64,000 nucleotides of DNA from Alopecurus myosuroides (taxonomy: Eukaryota; Streptophyta; Magnoliopsida; Poales; Poaceae), in the NCBI GenBank assembly GCA_028641055.1, contig CM054062.1:274841349-274905348 (forward strand). Reading direction: 5' to 3'. Below the pieces are notes generated by a model that had not been told where the DNA came from, ran no database searches, and saw only the letters and a program-made list of their open reading frames with translations. Below are positions 41,652 to 52,506 of this stretch, piece after piece. Each line of letters begins with the position of its first letter. Position 1 is the stretch's first letter. The translations under genes were made by a program, and so were the position numbers.

Positions 41652-44351
41652 TCATACGTCATAAACGTATCCTTAATTTCTCATGTTCCATGTTGGTTTT
41701 CATGTTATTTCCTACATGTTTTCTATACACTTTATGTCATTTTTATAGATTTCCGGGACTAACCTATTAACAAGATGCCACAGAGTCAGTTCCCTGTTTT
41801 CTGTTGTTTTTAGTTCCAGAAAAGTTGTTCTGGAAATATTCTCGGAATTGGAAAATTCGAAGCCCGGAAGTCTTAGAATTCCGGAAGGTTTCACGGAGTC
41901 CCGAAGAAACTCGAAGAGGGGCCATAGGGGGGCCACACCATAGATCGGCGTCCCCTGGCCGCGCCTGGGGGTGGTCTGGGGCCCCCAGGTGCCCTCTGCT
42001 ATTGCTCTTTCGCCTATATAATCCCCCACACATATTAACCCTAGAAATATACCACTTTTCCCGAGAAACACCCGAGGCCGCCGTCATCGTCATCGTCATC
42101 CTGAGATTGGGAGGGTTCTGGAGCTCTCCCCAGCACCCCACCGGGACAGAAATTAATCACCAGAGGGGTCTACACCACCATGCCCTCCTCTGAAGTGATG
42201 CGTGAGTAGTTCAACCCTGGACTATGGGTCCATAGCAGTAGCTAGATGGTTGTCTCCTCCACTTTATGCCTCATGTTTAGATCTCGTGAGCTACCTCACA
42301 TGATCGAGATCTTCTTTATGTAATGCTACATGTTGTGTTTGCTGGGATCCGATGAATGTTGAATGATAGGTCTTCTGATTATCAATCTATCATGTTATCT
42401 TCATGTATATGTTATTTAAGATCTTGCATGCTCTCCGCTATTAGTATATGCTCTGGCCAAGTATATGCTAGTAACTCAAAGAGGGAGTATTTATGCTCGA
42501 TAGTGGGTTCATGCCTCCTTTCCATCTGTGGTCGAGTGACTGAAGCGTGACGGATGGAGTATGTGATGTTGCCATTAGGATGATGTTATTGTGTACATTA
42601 CACACTTTGCTTACTGCGATTATCTGTTGCTTGCAACTTAATACCCAACGTTTGCTCACATGATATTTGGAGGGTGGATTATTAGTCATAGATGCAGTTG
42701 GATGACGGTCTATGTATCTTGTTGTAATTGTAGGGGTTCGTTGCATAGAAAACAAAAAATTTCCTACGCGAGAGACACCCGAAAGGCCAAGATCTAATCT
42801 AGGAGATGAAAGCAACGATCATAGAGAGAGTCTTAAGAATAACATACCCTCGAAGACACAACGCGTTACGAAATCAAATATCATTGTTGGTGTAGTCGTA
42901 CTCACACCGATCCCGAGAGCGAGACGCTGTGCACTGCAATCCGGTGGTGCCTCCGTGATCGGTCACACGTACGATTAATGACGACCTCCGTTCCCTCGAT
43001 CCAGCGGGGCAGCGGAAGTAGAGGATCCCTCGGAACTCCAGCAGCACAACGGCGTGGTGGTGGTAAAGAATCCCACGGTCAGGGCTTCGATAATCTGTAG
43101 AGCATGGAATGGAGCAGCGGGTGGAGAGGAAGTGAGGTGGGCAAGTGTGTGGAGGAGGGAGAGCTCTCACCCTCCTTTTATAGGGGAAGGGGAGGTAGCC
43201 AAGGGGTGGGTGCGGCCAGCCCATGGTGGTTCCCCCACCTCTTCCCTCATCATGTGAGTGGACACTCCACTCACACCCGCTCATTTTCCCTTTATTTCCC
43301 ACTTAGAAAATCCAAGAGTTTTTCTTTAATAAATAAATAAAACATTTTTATTTCTTTATTTCAGCATTTGTTAATTCTATTAACAAACATTTGCATATAG
43401 CACCTCGAATCATTTGTTAATTCTATTAACAACCATTCGATGAAAATCCCCTTGAACTATTTCATTTTTCCCCGAAACAATTTCGGTGCTGCACAAAACA
43501 TTCTTCGATATTCCGTATCCTCTCAAATGCGTCATCGAACCTTAAGTGTGTCACCCTACGGTTCGCGAATAACATGGACATGATCGAGACTCCTCTCCGA
43601 TCAATGACATGACCCCGTTATTAACAACATCCAATGTTCATGATCAGGAAATCTTGATCACCTATTAATCAACGAGCTAGTTAAAAGAGAGGCTTTACTA
43701 GGAAGCATTGTTTGTTTATTAAACACACATGTATCAACGTTTTCGGTTAATACAATTCTAGCATGAGAAATAAACATTTATCAATAACAAGGAATAAGAT
43801 AATAACTACTTTATTATTTCCTCTCGGGTATATTCCCTCAGTAATGCCTCCATGAATCACATAGTAATCTTTATGTCTTGCATATGTACTACGGTGCAGC
43901 CTTCATTTCTGTCAATTGCCCAGCTGTAATTTGTTCACCACACATGTTATTTATCTTTCACGGAGAGACACCACTAGAGAACTGTGGACCCCGGTACATT
44001 TTAGTCATATTGATAATACATACACTGCTTCCATTGTATTATCATTTCTCCTACTTTTTTCATATTGTTTTCCGCACCATACGTTTAACCTCTTTGTGTT
44101 CAGCAAAACCAGTGAGATTCACAACCTCAACGATTCATTGGGGCAAAGTGATTTGAATGTGTTGTGTAGGTTCCACGTTGTTGCTGAACCGGTAGTATGC
44201 CCTGCCATCTCAGCTGCATCAACCTTCTGAAGTTGCTCCTTCCTCCTACTAGTCGATTCAACCTTGGTTTTTTTTCTGAGGGAAACTTGCCGCTTCACTC
44301 ATCATACCTTCCTTTTGGGGTCTCCCAACGAACGTGTGATCACACGCATCA
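41652..44351 (+). repeat. 5' LTR of E1, split by a copia solo LTR
   Basis: Segments 41652-42728 and 43846-44351 add up to about 1.58 kb and end ATCACACGCATCA. A promoter-like CCTATATAATCCCC lies at about 42012-42025. Confidence 0.92.
42729..43840 (-). mobile_element. Ty1/copia (BARE/Angela-like) solo LTR, 1112 bp, TSD GTAAT
   Basis: On the minus strand it starts TGAGGGAATATACCCG and ends CGAACCCCTACA, flanked by perfect GTAAT repeats (42724-42728 and 43841-43845). Its sequence follows the BARE/Angela/WIS LTR order (CATGCTAGAATTGTATTAACC, ACTAGCTCGTTGATTAATAG, TATAAAAGGAGGG near 43182-43170, terminal 'CTTGGCCTTTCGGGTGTC' part). No internal region remains, so it arose by LTR-LTR recombination. 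Confidence 0.93.
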
Positions 44352-44361
44352 AGCACTTTTG

Positions 44362-44379
44362 TGGCGCCATTGCCGGGGA
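44362..44379 (+). promoter_or_regulatory. E1 primer-binding site
   Basis: TGGCGCCATTGCCGGGGA, 10 bp after the LTR. It differs by one base from the complement of the plant tRNA-Asp 3' end, the usual Athila-type primer. Confidence 0.85.
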
Positions 44380-44529
44380 GGAAGGGAATTTCTGCAAGGG
44401 GAGTCTCTCACTTCCAATCTCTTTACTTTGTTTTAATTTTTCTTAGTTTATTTTATTTTTTCTTGTTTGCTTCTCTATATCAAAAACACAAAAAATAGTT
44501 CTTATTCTAGTTGTAGTTTTTATCCTGTT

Positions 44530-45290
44530 TTTGGTTTTGCTAAGATCAGTGTTCCCGAAGTTGAGGTTCGTTCTTTTAAGCAACAAGGTGGAGAAAGTTT
44601 GAAATATGCTTGGTATATGATAAGTGATGCCCATCAAAGGTGCACTAAGAAATATTCCACTTTAATACTTCTAAGGAATTTTTATGTTGGCATTACTAGC
44701 TGGTATAGGTATGTTCTAGACACTCTTATATGTAGTAATTTTCTAGGAACACCTCCTTTGGAAGCCTGTAATTTAATTGAAAGTTTAGTTGGAACACCAC
44801 CTACTAAGGTTGGTAAAACTGAGATCACTTTAGATGATGTTATTAAAAAGCTAAACTCTATAGAGAAAAATTGCCAAATTTCCTTAATAATGCTAGCAAG
44901 GTCAATGAATCGATAACAAGTATCAACAAGAAAATCACTATTTTAGAAGCTAGAAATATCCATGATAATCAAAATATGAGGATAGGTAAATTAGAAGAGG
45001 CTATGGAAAGTTTAAGATCAACTTTTTCTTCTCTTAAGTTTAAGAGGGAAAAGCCCTCTACAGTAAAAGAGAACAAAATTATGTATGTTCCCTAGGTGCC
45101 TAAACCGAAATCCCCTAATGTGCTTAAAATTAATAAAACTTTTAGTGAAACTAAAAGTGATTTGCATGTTGAATCATCTTCAGGGTACACGTTTCTACAA
45201 TTGGTGTTTTGGAATAAATTATTGATTTGTATGCCTCTTTGCTTGAAAATGCTTGAATCCACTTTTCTTGGCCTAGCTAAAAGGCGTTAA
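44530..45290 (+). pseudogene. E1 gag remnant (C-terminal half)
   Basis: Starts in mid-domain: FKQQGGESLKYAWYMISDAH, LRNFYVGITSWYRYVLDTL, FLGTPPLEACNLIESLVGTPP, which match the C-terminal half of Athila-type gag. A linker with weak coiled coil follows (INKKITILEARNIH, RIGKLEEAMESL) after a frameshift near 44890, then stops. The N-terminal half and protease are missing. It could not form a particle by itself. Confidence 0.7.
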
Positions 45291-47949
45291 AGAAAAGCAC
45301 TTATTGGGAGATAACCCATAGTTTTATTTTTTGCTTTGTTCTTCTTTGTTTTTTTTTTTGAGTCAAGGGGATGTATACTTCTGTAGCAACTCCTTTGTGT
45401 CTTTATTTGCATGTATTAGTTCTGCCAAGTAAATTTGGAGTTGGTTTTGGGATTTCTGCGCAGGAAACAGATTTCTGCTGTCCACCGTAAAAAATCGTGA
45501 AAAATCCAGAAAGATCAGAATTACCTGAATTTTTGTGTGCTTATTCCTCAGCTAATTCCGCAAATTTTTTGTTCTTTAAGTTTATTTCATTTGAGCAGTG
45601 TAAGTTCCCCGAAAAAAATCGTCTTTACAGACTATTCTGGTTTTGGCAGATTCTGCCATTTTTCTTGCATTTTCTTTAAGTGGATTTCTTTGCTTCACGA
45701 AACATCATTGGTTGTAGCTAATGTTTAAAAGTATCAATAGAACTTGTGCCCATACATAACCCATAGATTTTTGATTGTTGCACTAACCCTCTAATGAGAA
45801 TTACTCTTTGAGAGTGGTGTGAGGGAAGTTTTCAAGGGTCAAGAGAAGAGGGTAATATATGTGATCGAGAAGAGTGCAAGGTCAAAGATTGGGGATGTCC
45901 CCGTGTTTCACCCCAGCAAATTATAAGAAGACTCAAGCATATAAGCTTGGGGATGCCCAAGGCATCCCCTTCTTCATCAACCATTTATCAGGTCACACGT
46001 AGTGAAACTATATTTTTATTTGGTCACATCATATGAAATTTACTTGGAGCGTGTGTTATTTTTTAATTTTGTTTTCTTTTGTTTTCCTTTCTGCAATGAT
46101 ATCATTGGAAACTATCATCCTTGTTTGGGAGAGACACGCTCCTCTTTTTCGTTTGAATACTCGTTATGCTCGTATTCTTAGTTTTTCTTTTAGCTGCTGC
46201 GAAAATTCTTGTTTAGCTCTTGATTTCATTGCACTTCTTATTCAGAGCTGTTAGTTTTAGTAGTGTTATTTGATTACTCTCATGTTTTCTTGCTGTATTA
46301 TTCAGAGAGTTTTTGTTAAAACATATTTCGTATGGTGCTTGTTAGGAAAATAAACTGCTGCATTTGGTAAAATTATAAACGATGCAAATAGAAGCTTGTA
46401 TAGACCGTGGCTAGAATTTTTCATATCATGATAGATGTTATTTTAATTCTAAAGCCTAGTGATTATTTAGTAGCATGATTTGTCTCAAATAGCTGAGAGT
46501 GTTTAATGTCCCATTGAAACAATCATGAGTTGTTCTTGTCATATTGAAGCATAAATTTGTGGTATTCTCTTTTGAATGTTTTATTTGGTTGACTTGGCGC
46601 ATGCTCACACCATGTTTATGACTACGAACCATACACTAATATCCTCCATGATCATTTAGTTTTTGAACTTGTGGTACCACTTATGCTTTGATTAATGATG
46701 TTTATGTCGCTATGCATGATTATGGCCATTATTGCTCTCTTGATTTGTTGCTCCCAGTCTTTTGCTAGCCTCCACATGTACTTAGGATGAGCTCCACTCG
46801 TTCAATCCAACTCCCAAAAACCAAAGTATGCCAAATGTGTCCACCATACCTACCTACATGTGGTATTTAACTGCCACTCCAAAGTAAATTGCTCATGTGT
46901 TACTTTTAAAACCTTCAAAATTACTCTTGTTTTCTATTCCTGTTTTAGGTCATGAGGACGTAAATAGAGAATCTTTATCTCACTTGTTGATTGGACTTTC
47001 ACACCCTGGACTAGTGGCTACATCCTCTTATCCAATAGATAGAAGAGCTGGCAGCGGGGTGCCCAGGCCCAAATTAATACAAACAAATTCTCTTCACTAT
47101 TTTTACCCCTGATTTATCAGTCAAAGTATAATTGTGTAAACAAAAAAGAAAGAGGGCTGACCTTCTATACCAGTTGTGTCCTACAAATGGGAGCCACTCT
47201 TGTGAAGTCTACTTGGCTTGTGACATACTGTATTTTCTGTTTACCATTCGTTGACATAAGCATACACCTCCCTAAAAATAGACACTCCTCCACGGTATGT
47301 GATTGTTGGCACGCACCCGAGGATTCGGTTAGCCATGGTTTGTGTAAGATGGTTGAGAGGAGTGTAAAACATTTTATATCTCTGTTTAATAAAATAAAAT
47401 CTCTAGCACATTAGTGATCCATGCTTCCCTCTGCGACGGGCATTTCTTTTACTTTTATGTTGAGTCTCCATCTTCTAACTTTATGCACAGTTAAGAGAGC
47501 ATAGTTGCCATTCCGAGTTTAATGTGCATTTGTCCTAGAAACATTATTAATTGATTCATGATGTGTTATTACTTGCTTTCAAATTATTTGTTCTAGTCTT
47601 CCTCATAAACTTTGAAGGTGTCCTGGCATTTATCTTTTGCCCCACTCTTAAGGACTAGCAAAATATCACTTTGCCATGCTTTCTCTATACTTGAAACAAA
47701 CGTATAACTTTCAATGCATTGTTATTCATGATCTTTTATTTGTGCCACTTATCATGATGCAAGGTGATTGCTATGCTTTATTATTAAAGTTTTATTTATC
47801 ATGCTTGTGTTGAAGTTCTATGATCTCATATTACGTATGCGTTTACATTATTGATGATCAAGTTCATGTTGGTAGCATGTCACCTCAGAAACTTTGTGTT
47901 TTTATCGTTTACCTACTCGAGGACGAGTAGGAACTAAGCTTGGGGAAGT
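45271..47949 (+). other. Conserved non-coding internal region of E1
   Basis: Begins with CCTAGCTAAAAGGCGTTAAAG and runs to the 3' LTR. Aligned by eye, it is collinear with E2 52507-55135 and with minus-strand E0 7741-5841. No long ORF is retained in any copy. It ends GAGTAGGAACTAAGCTTGGGG, where the plus-strand primer (polypurine) should be. Confidence 0.82.
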
Positions 47950-48510
47950 TGATACGTCATAACCGTATCCTTAATTTAAGATGTTCCATGTTGTTTTCAT
48001 GTTATTTCCTACATGTTTGCTATACACTTTATGTCATTTTTATCGATTTCCGGGACTAACCTATTAACAAGATGCCATAGAGCCAGTTCCCTATTTTATG
48101 TTGTTTTTAGTTTCAGAAAAGTTGTTCTAGAAATATTCTCGGAATTGGAAAATTCGAATCCCGGAAGTCTTAGAATTCCCGAAGGTTCCATGGAGTCCCG
48201 AAGAGACCCGGAGAGGGGCCACTAGGAGCCACACCATAGGGAGGTGCCCCCCTGGCCGCGCCTGGGGGTGGTCTGGCCCCCCAGGTGCCCTCTGCCATCG
48301 CTCTTTCGCCTATATAATCCCCCCGACGTATTACACCTAGAAATATACCACTTTTTTCAGAGAAACACCTCAGGCCGCCGTCATCATCATTCCGATATCG
48401 GGAGGGAAATTTATCACCGGAGAGGTCTACACCACCATGGCGTCCTTCGAAGTGATGCGTGAGTAGTTGATCTCTATACTACGGGTCCATAGAAGTATCT
48501 AGATGGTTGT

Positions 48511-50090
48511 TGATACGTCATAAACGTATGCCTAATTTCTGATGCTCCATGATCATATTATGCCAATTGCTACATTTTTTCTCCCTTATTTATACCATTT
48601 TTATACGTTTTCCGGACTAACCTATTAACAAGATGCCATACAGCCAGTTCTGTGTTTTGTGCTGTTTTTTTAGTTTCAGAAAAGTTGTTCTGGAAATATT
48701 CTCGGAATTGGAAAATTTGAAGCCCGGAAGTCCTATTTTCGCCGGAAGCATCAAGAAGACCGAAGAGGAACCGAAGAGGGGCAGCAGGGAGGCCACACCA
48801 TAGGGTGGCGCGGCACCCTGGCCGCGCCATCTAGGGGTGTGGGCCCCATGGAGCGCCACCGCCTTCGCCCTTTCGCCTATTTGAGCCCCCCGGGTGGAAA
48901 ACCCTAAACACCTGATCAAAATCCCCGAAAAAGTTCCAGATCAGGGGGGGTTCTGAAGCTGTTTCCGGCACCCTGCCGGAGAGGAGATCATCACCGGAGG
49001 CCTCTTCATCACCATGCAAGCCTCCGGAGTAATGCGTGAGTAGTTGATCCTTGGACTACGGGTTCGTAGCTGTAGCTAGATGGTTGTCTTCTCCTCATAT
49101 GCCTCCATGTTTAGACCTCGTGAGCTGCCTATCATGATCGAGATTGATCTTATGTAATTCTTTGTGCTGTGTTTGCTAGGATCCGATGAATATTGACCTT
49201 ATGCTAAGTTGATTATAGTCTTTATTTGCATGTGTTATTTGTGATCTTGCATGCTCTCCGTTTCTAGTGGTTATTCTGGCCAAGTAACTGTTAGTGACTC
49301 CAAGAGGGAGTATTTAAGCTCGATAGTGGGTTCATGCCTCCTTGTTGCCTTGCTCGAGTGACATAAACGTGAAGGGGGGATGTGTTGTTGCCATTAGGGA
49401 GAAAACAACGGTGAGAGTGCCCGCGTGCATAATCATTGCTTACATTACACACTTTATTTAATGCAACTATCCGTTGATTGCAACTTAATACCTGAGGGGG
49501 TTCGGATGATAACCTGGGGGTGGATTATTAGTCATAGATGCAGATGGATGTAGGTATATGTATCTTTTTGTAATGCCCGCACTAAATAGCATAGTAATAT
49601 GCATGTCATATTGTGCACTACGGTGCAACCTTTATTTGTCAATTGCCCAGCTGTAATTTGTTCACCCAGCATGCTATCTTTTATGGAGAAACACCACTAG
49701 TGAAACTACAAACCCCGGTCCATTTTTCCACACTGTTAAACAAACCACAACAATTTCCTACTCTCTTTACTTTCTGCAAGCATACACTGTTTTTCCACAC
49801 TATACGTCTAATCTTTGTTTTCAGCCAGACCGGTGAGATTGACAACCTCACTGTACCGTTGGGCCAAAGTATTTTGATTGTGTTGTGTGCACGTTCCACG
49901 TTGTTGCTGACACCGGTGAAGCGCCAGCACCAGCGTTAGTGCCATCAACCTTCCGAAGATTCTCTTTCTCCTACTGGATTGATAACCCTGGTTCTTAACT
50001 AAGGGGAAAACTTCTACTACTGTGATCATCACACCTTCCTCTTGGGGTTCTCAACAACACAGAGAAAGGATTTAACTCTGCCAGCAATCA
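48511..50090 (+). repeat. 5' LTR of E2
   Basis: Starts TGATACGTCATAAACGTA and ends CTCTGCCAGCAATCA; 1580 bp. Matches the 3' LTR closely by eye. Confidence 0.93.
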
Positions 50091-50100
50091 AGGATTTTTC

Positions 50101-50206
50101 TGGCGCCGTTGCCGGGGAACAAAGAAGCATATATAAGAAGACTTCCTCTCGCCACGGTCGCCATCACACGAAGCATCAAGGATTTTTCTGGCGCCGTTGC
50201 CGGGGA
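50101..50206 (+). promoter_or_regulatory. Duplicated E2 primer-binding site
   Basis: TGGCGCCGTTGCCGGGGA occurs at 50101-50118 and again at 50189-50206, each preceded by TCAAGGATTTTTC; the two copies are 88 bp apart. Each complements the plant tRNA-Asp 3' end. The second is preceded by ATCACACGAAGCATCA, resembling the E1 LTR terminus. Confidence 0.9.
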
Positions 50207-50405
50207 GAAGGAAGTCTTCTGGAAAGGGGAGTCTCTCACTCTCAATCTCTTTATTTTGTTTATTGTCTTGTTTTTATTTTTGTCTTGTTTTTATTTCTCT
50301 ATATCAAAAACACAAAAAACTTAGTTTATTTCTCTATATTGAAAACACAAAAAAATTAGTTTACTTCATAGTTGTTCTTTATTTACTTGCTTTTATTCTG
50401 CTAAG

Positions 50406-51441
50406 ATGAGTTCCTCTGAGAATACTAAGTTGTGTGACTTCACTAGCACAAACAACAATGATTTTATTTGCACACCTATTGCTCCACCTGCTCCTACTGC
50501 TGCTTTCTATGAGATTAAACCTGCTTTATTAAATCTTGTCATGAAAGAACAATTTTCTGGTATTAGTACTGATGATGCTGCTGCCCACCTTAATAATTTT
50601 GTTGAACTATGTGAGATGCAAAAATATAAAGATGTGGATGAACATATTATTAAACTAAAATTATTCCTTTCTCTTTGAGAGGAAGAGCTAAAGAATGCTT
50701 GCTATCTTTGCCTAAAATAGTATTGATTCATGGACTAAGTGTAAAGATGTTTTCATTGGAAAATATTATCCTCCTGCTAATATTATATCCCTCAGAAGTG
50801 ACATAATGAATTTTAAGCAATTTTATAATGAACATGTTGCTAAATCTTGGGAAAGAATGAAAACTATGGTGAAGAATTGTCCACTCATGGACTGACTACT
50901 TGGATGATTATACAAACCTTTTATGCATGACTGCATTTCTACTCAAGGAACCTATTGGATTCAGCTGCTGGAGGTACCTTTATGTCCATCACTTTGGGCA
51001 ATGCAACAAAGCTTCTTGATGGATATGATGATAAATTATCCAGAGTGGCACACTAAGAGAGCTCCACAAGGTAAGGATTCAAATTCTGTTGAGGAAACCT
51101 TCTCTTTAAGTGAAAGGCTTGATGCTATTATGTCTATGCTTTTTAATGGTAAAGCTCAAGTTGATCCTAATAATGTTCCTTTAGCCTCTTTGGTTGCTCA
51201 AGAAGAGCATGTTGATGTGAACTTTATTAGAAATAATAATTTTAACAACAATGCTTATAGAAATAATTTTGGTGGAAACAATTATAAGCCCTATCCTCCT
51301 AATAATGGTTATGGTAATTCTTATGGCATCTCCTATAATAGTAATAAGAGCTCTACCTCTGATCTTGAAAACATGCTTAGAGAATTTATTAGCACACAAA
51401 CTGCTTTTAATAAATCTGTTGAGGAAAAGCTTGGTAAATAG
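50406..51441 (+). pseudogene. E2 gag, frameshifted
   Basis: N-terminal half: PAPTAAFYEIKPALLNLVMK, FSGISTDDAAAHLNNFVELC, KDVDEHIIKLKLF. Homology then passes through several frames (PFSLRGRAK-type and YYPPANIISLRSD-type stretches at about 50670-50800) to the frame from 50923, with LDSAAGGTF-like sequence, then MMINYPEWHTKRAPQGKDSNSVEE and an Asn-rich tail. That tail has many N/Y/G residues (FNNNAYRNNFGGNNYKPYPP). No CCHC knuckle is visible. Athila-type gag; at least two frameshifts. Confidence 0.8.
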
Positions 51442-51513
51442 ATGTTCTTGCCTCTAAAGTAGATATACATGCTATTGATGTTGATTTTCTAAAACTGAAA
51501 GTTTTGCCACAAG

Positions 51514-52491
51514 ATGTTAAACAAAAATAAAACTTTGAATGCCATCCAAGTTCAAATAGATAATAATGTTAGATTAATGGATGAATTACATGCTAGGTGG
51601 GAAAGAGAAGATGAACTAGCTAAAAAGAATAATATTGCTAGAGTTTGCACTATCACAACCACTAGTAAAACTGAAGCTCATAGTGCTAGTAAACCTCCTA
51701 CTATCAATGGTAAAGTAGTTGGTGTTAATAAAGTCCCTACTCCTTTGGTGAAACGTGCTAAATTTCCTAAAGCTGCTGAAACTACTTCTGATAAAAGTGC
51801 TGAAATTTTTAGAAATGTGGGAGATAATGGTTCCATTACTTTTGATGATAACAATATTGATTTTTATGATTGCAATATCTCTGAAGTTAGTATGTTCCTA
51901 CAAAAGCTTGCTAGAAGTCCCAATGTTAGTGCCATGAATATGGCCTTTACTAAACATATTACCAATGCTCTCATAGAAGTTAGGGAAGAAAAGTTCAAAC
52001 TTGAGACATCTATCCCTAGAAAATTAGATGATGGCTGGGAGACTATCATTAATATAAAAGTAAATGATTTTTATTGCAATGCTTTGTGTGATCTTCGTGC
52101 TAGTATCTCTGTTATGCCTCAAAAGCTTTATAATATGCTTGATTTACCACCGTTGGAACACTGTTATTTGGATGTTCATCTTGCTGATAATGCTAAGAAG
52201 AAACCTCTTCGTAGAATTGATGATGTTCTTATTATGGTTAATAATAACCTTTCCCCTGTTGATTTTGTTGTTATGAACATTTAATGCAATGCTTCTTGTC
52301 CTATTGTTTTGGGAAGACCTTTTCTTAGAACTGTTGGTGCTATTATTGATATGAAAGAGGGGAGTATTAAATATCAACTTCCCCTAAAGAAAGGTTTGGA
52401 ACACTTTCCTAGAAATAAGATGAAGCTACCCTTTAACTCTATTATTATAGAAAAATATGATGTTGATTCTTCTTCACTTGAAAATACTTGA
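51514..52491 (+). pseudogene. E2 aspartic protease-like region
   Basis: From 51514 a 256-codon frame with MAFTKHITNALIEVREEKFK, then the retropepsin block CDLRASISVMPQKLYNMLDL and a second block (VDFVVMNI, shifted VLGRPFLRTVGAI to 52380). In relatives the active site reads D-L-G-A-S; here Gly is Arg, so catalysis is unlikely. An in-frame stop at 52282 splits the domain; the tail ends ...YDVDSSSLENT at 52491. Confidence 0.8.
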
Positions 52492-52506
52492 GTTGATTTT
52501 TCTATG

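Noticed and set aside
41804..42193. ORFs inside the Athila-like LTRs (also 48013-48462, 55195-55678)
   Set aside because: Recurring open frames in LTR sequence without conserved start or motif; explained by LTR repetition.
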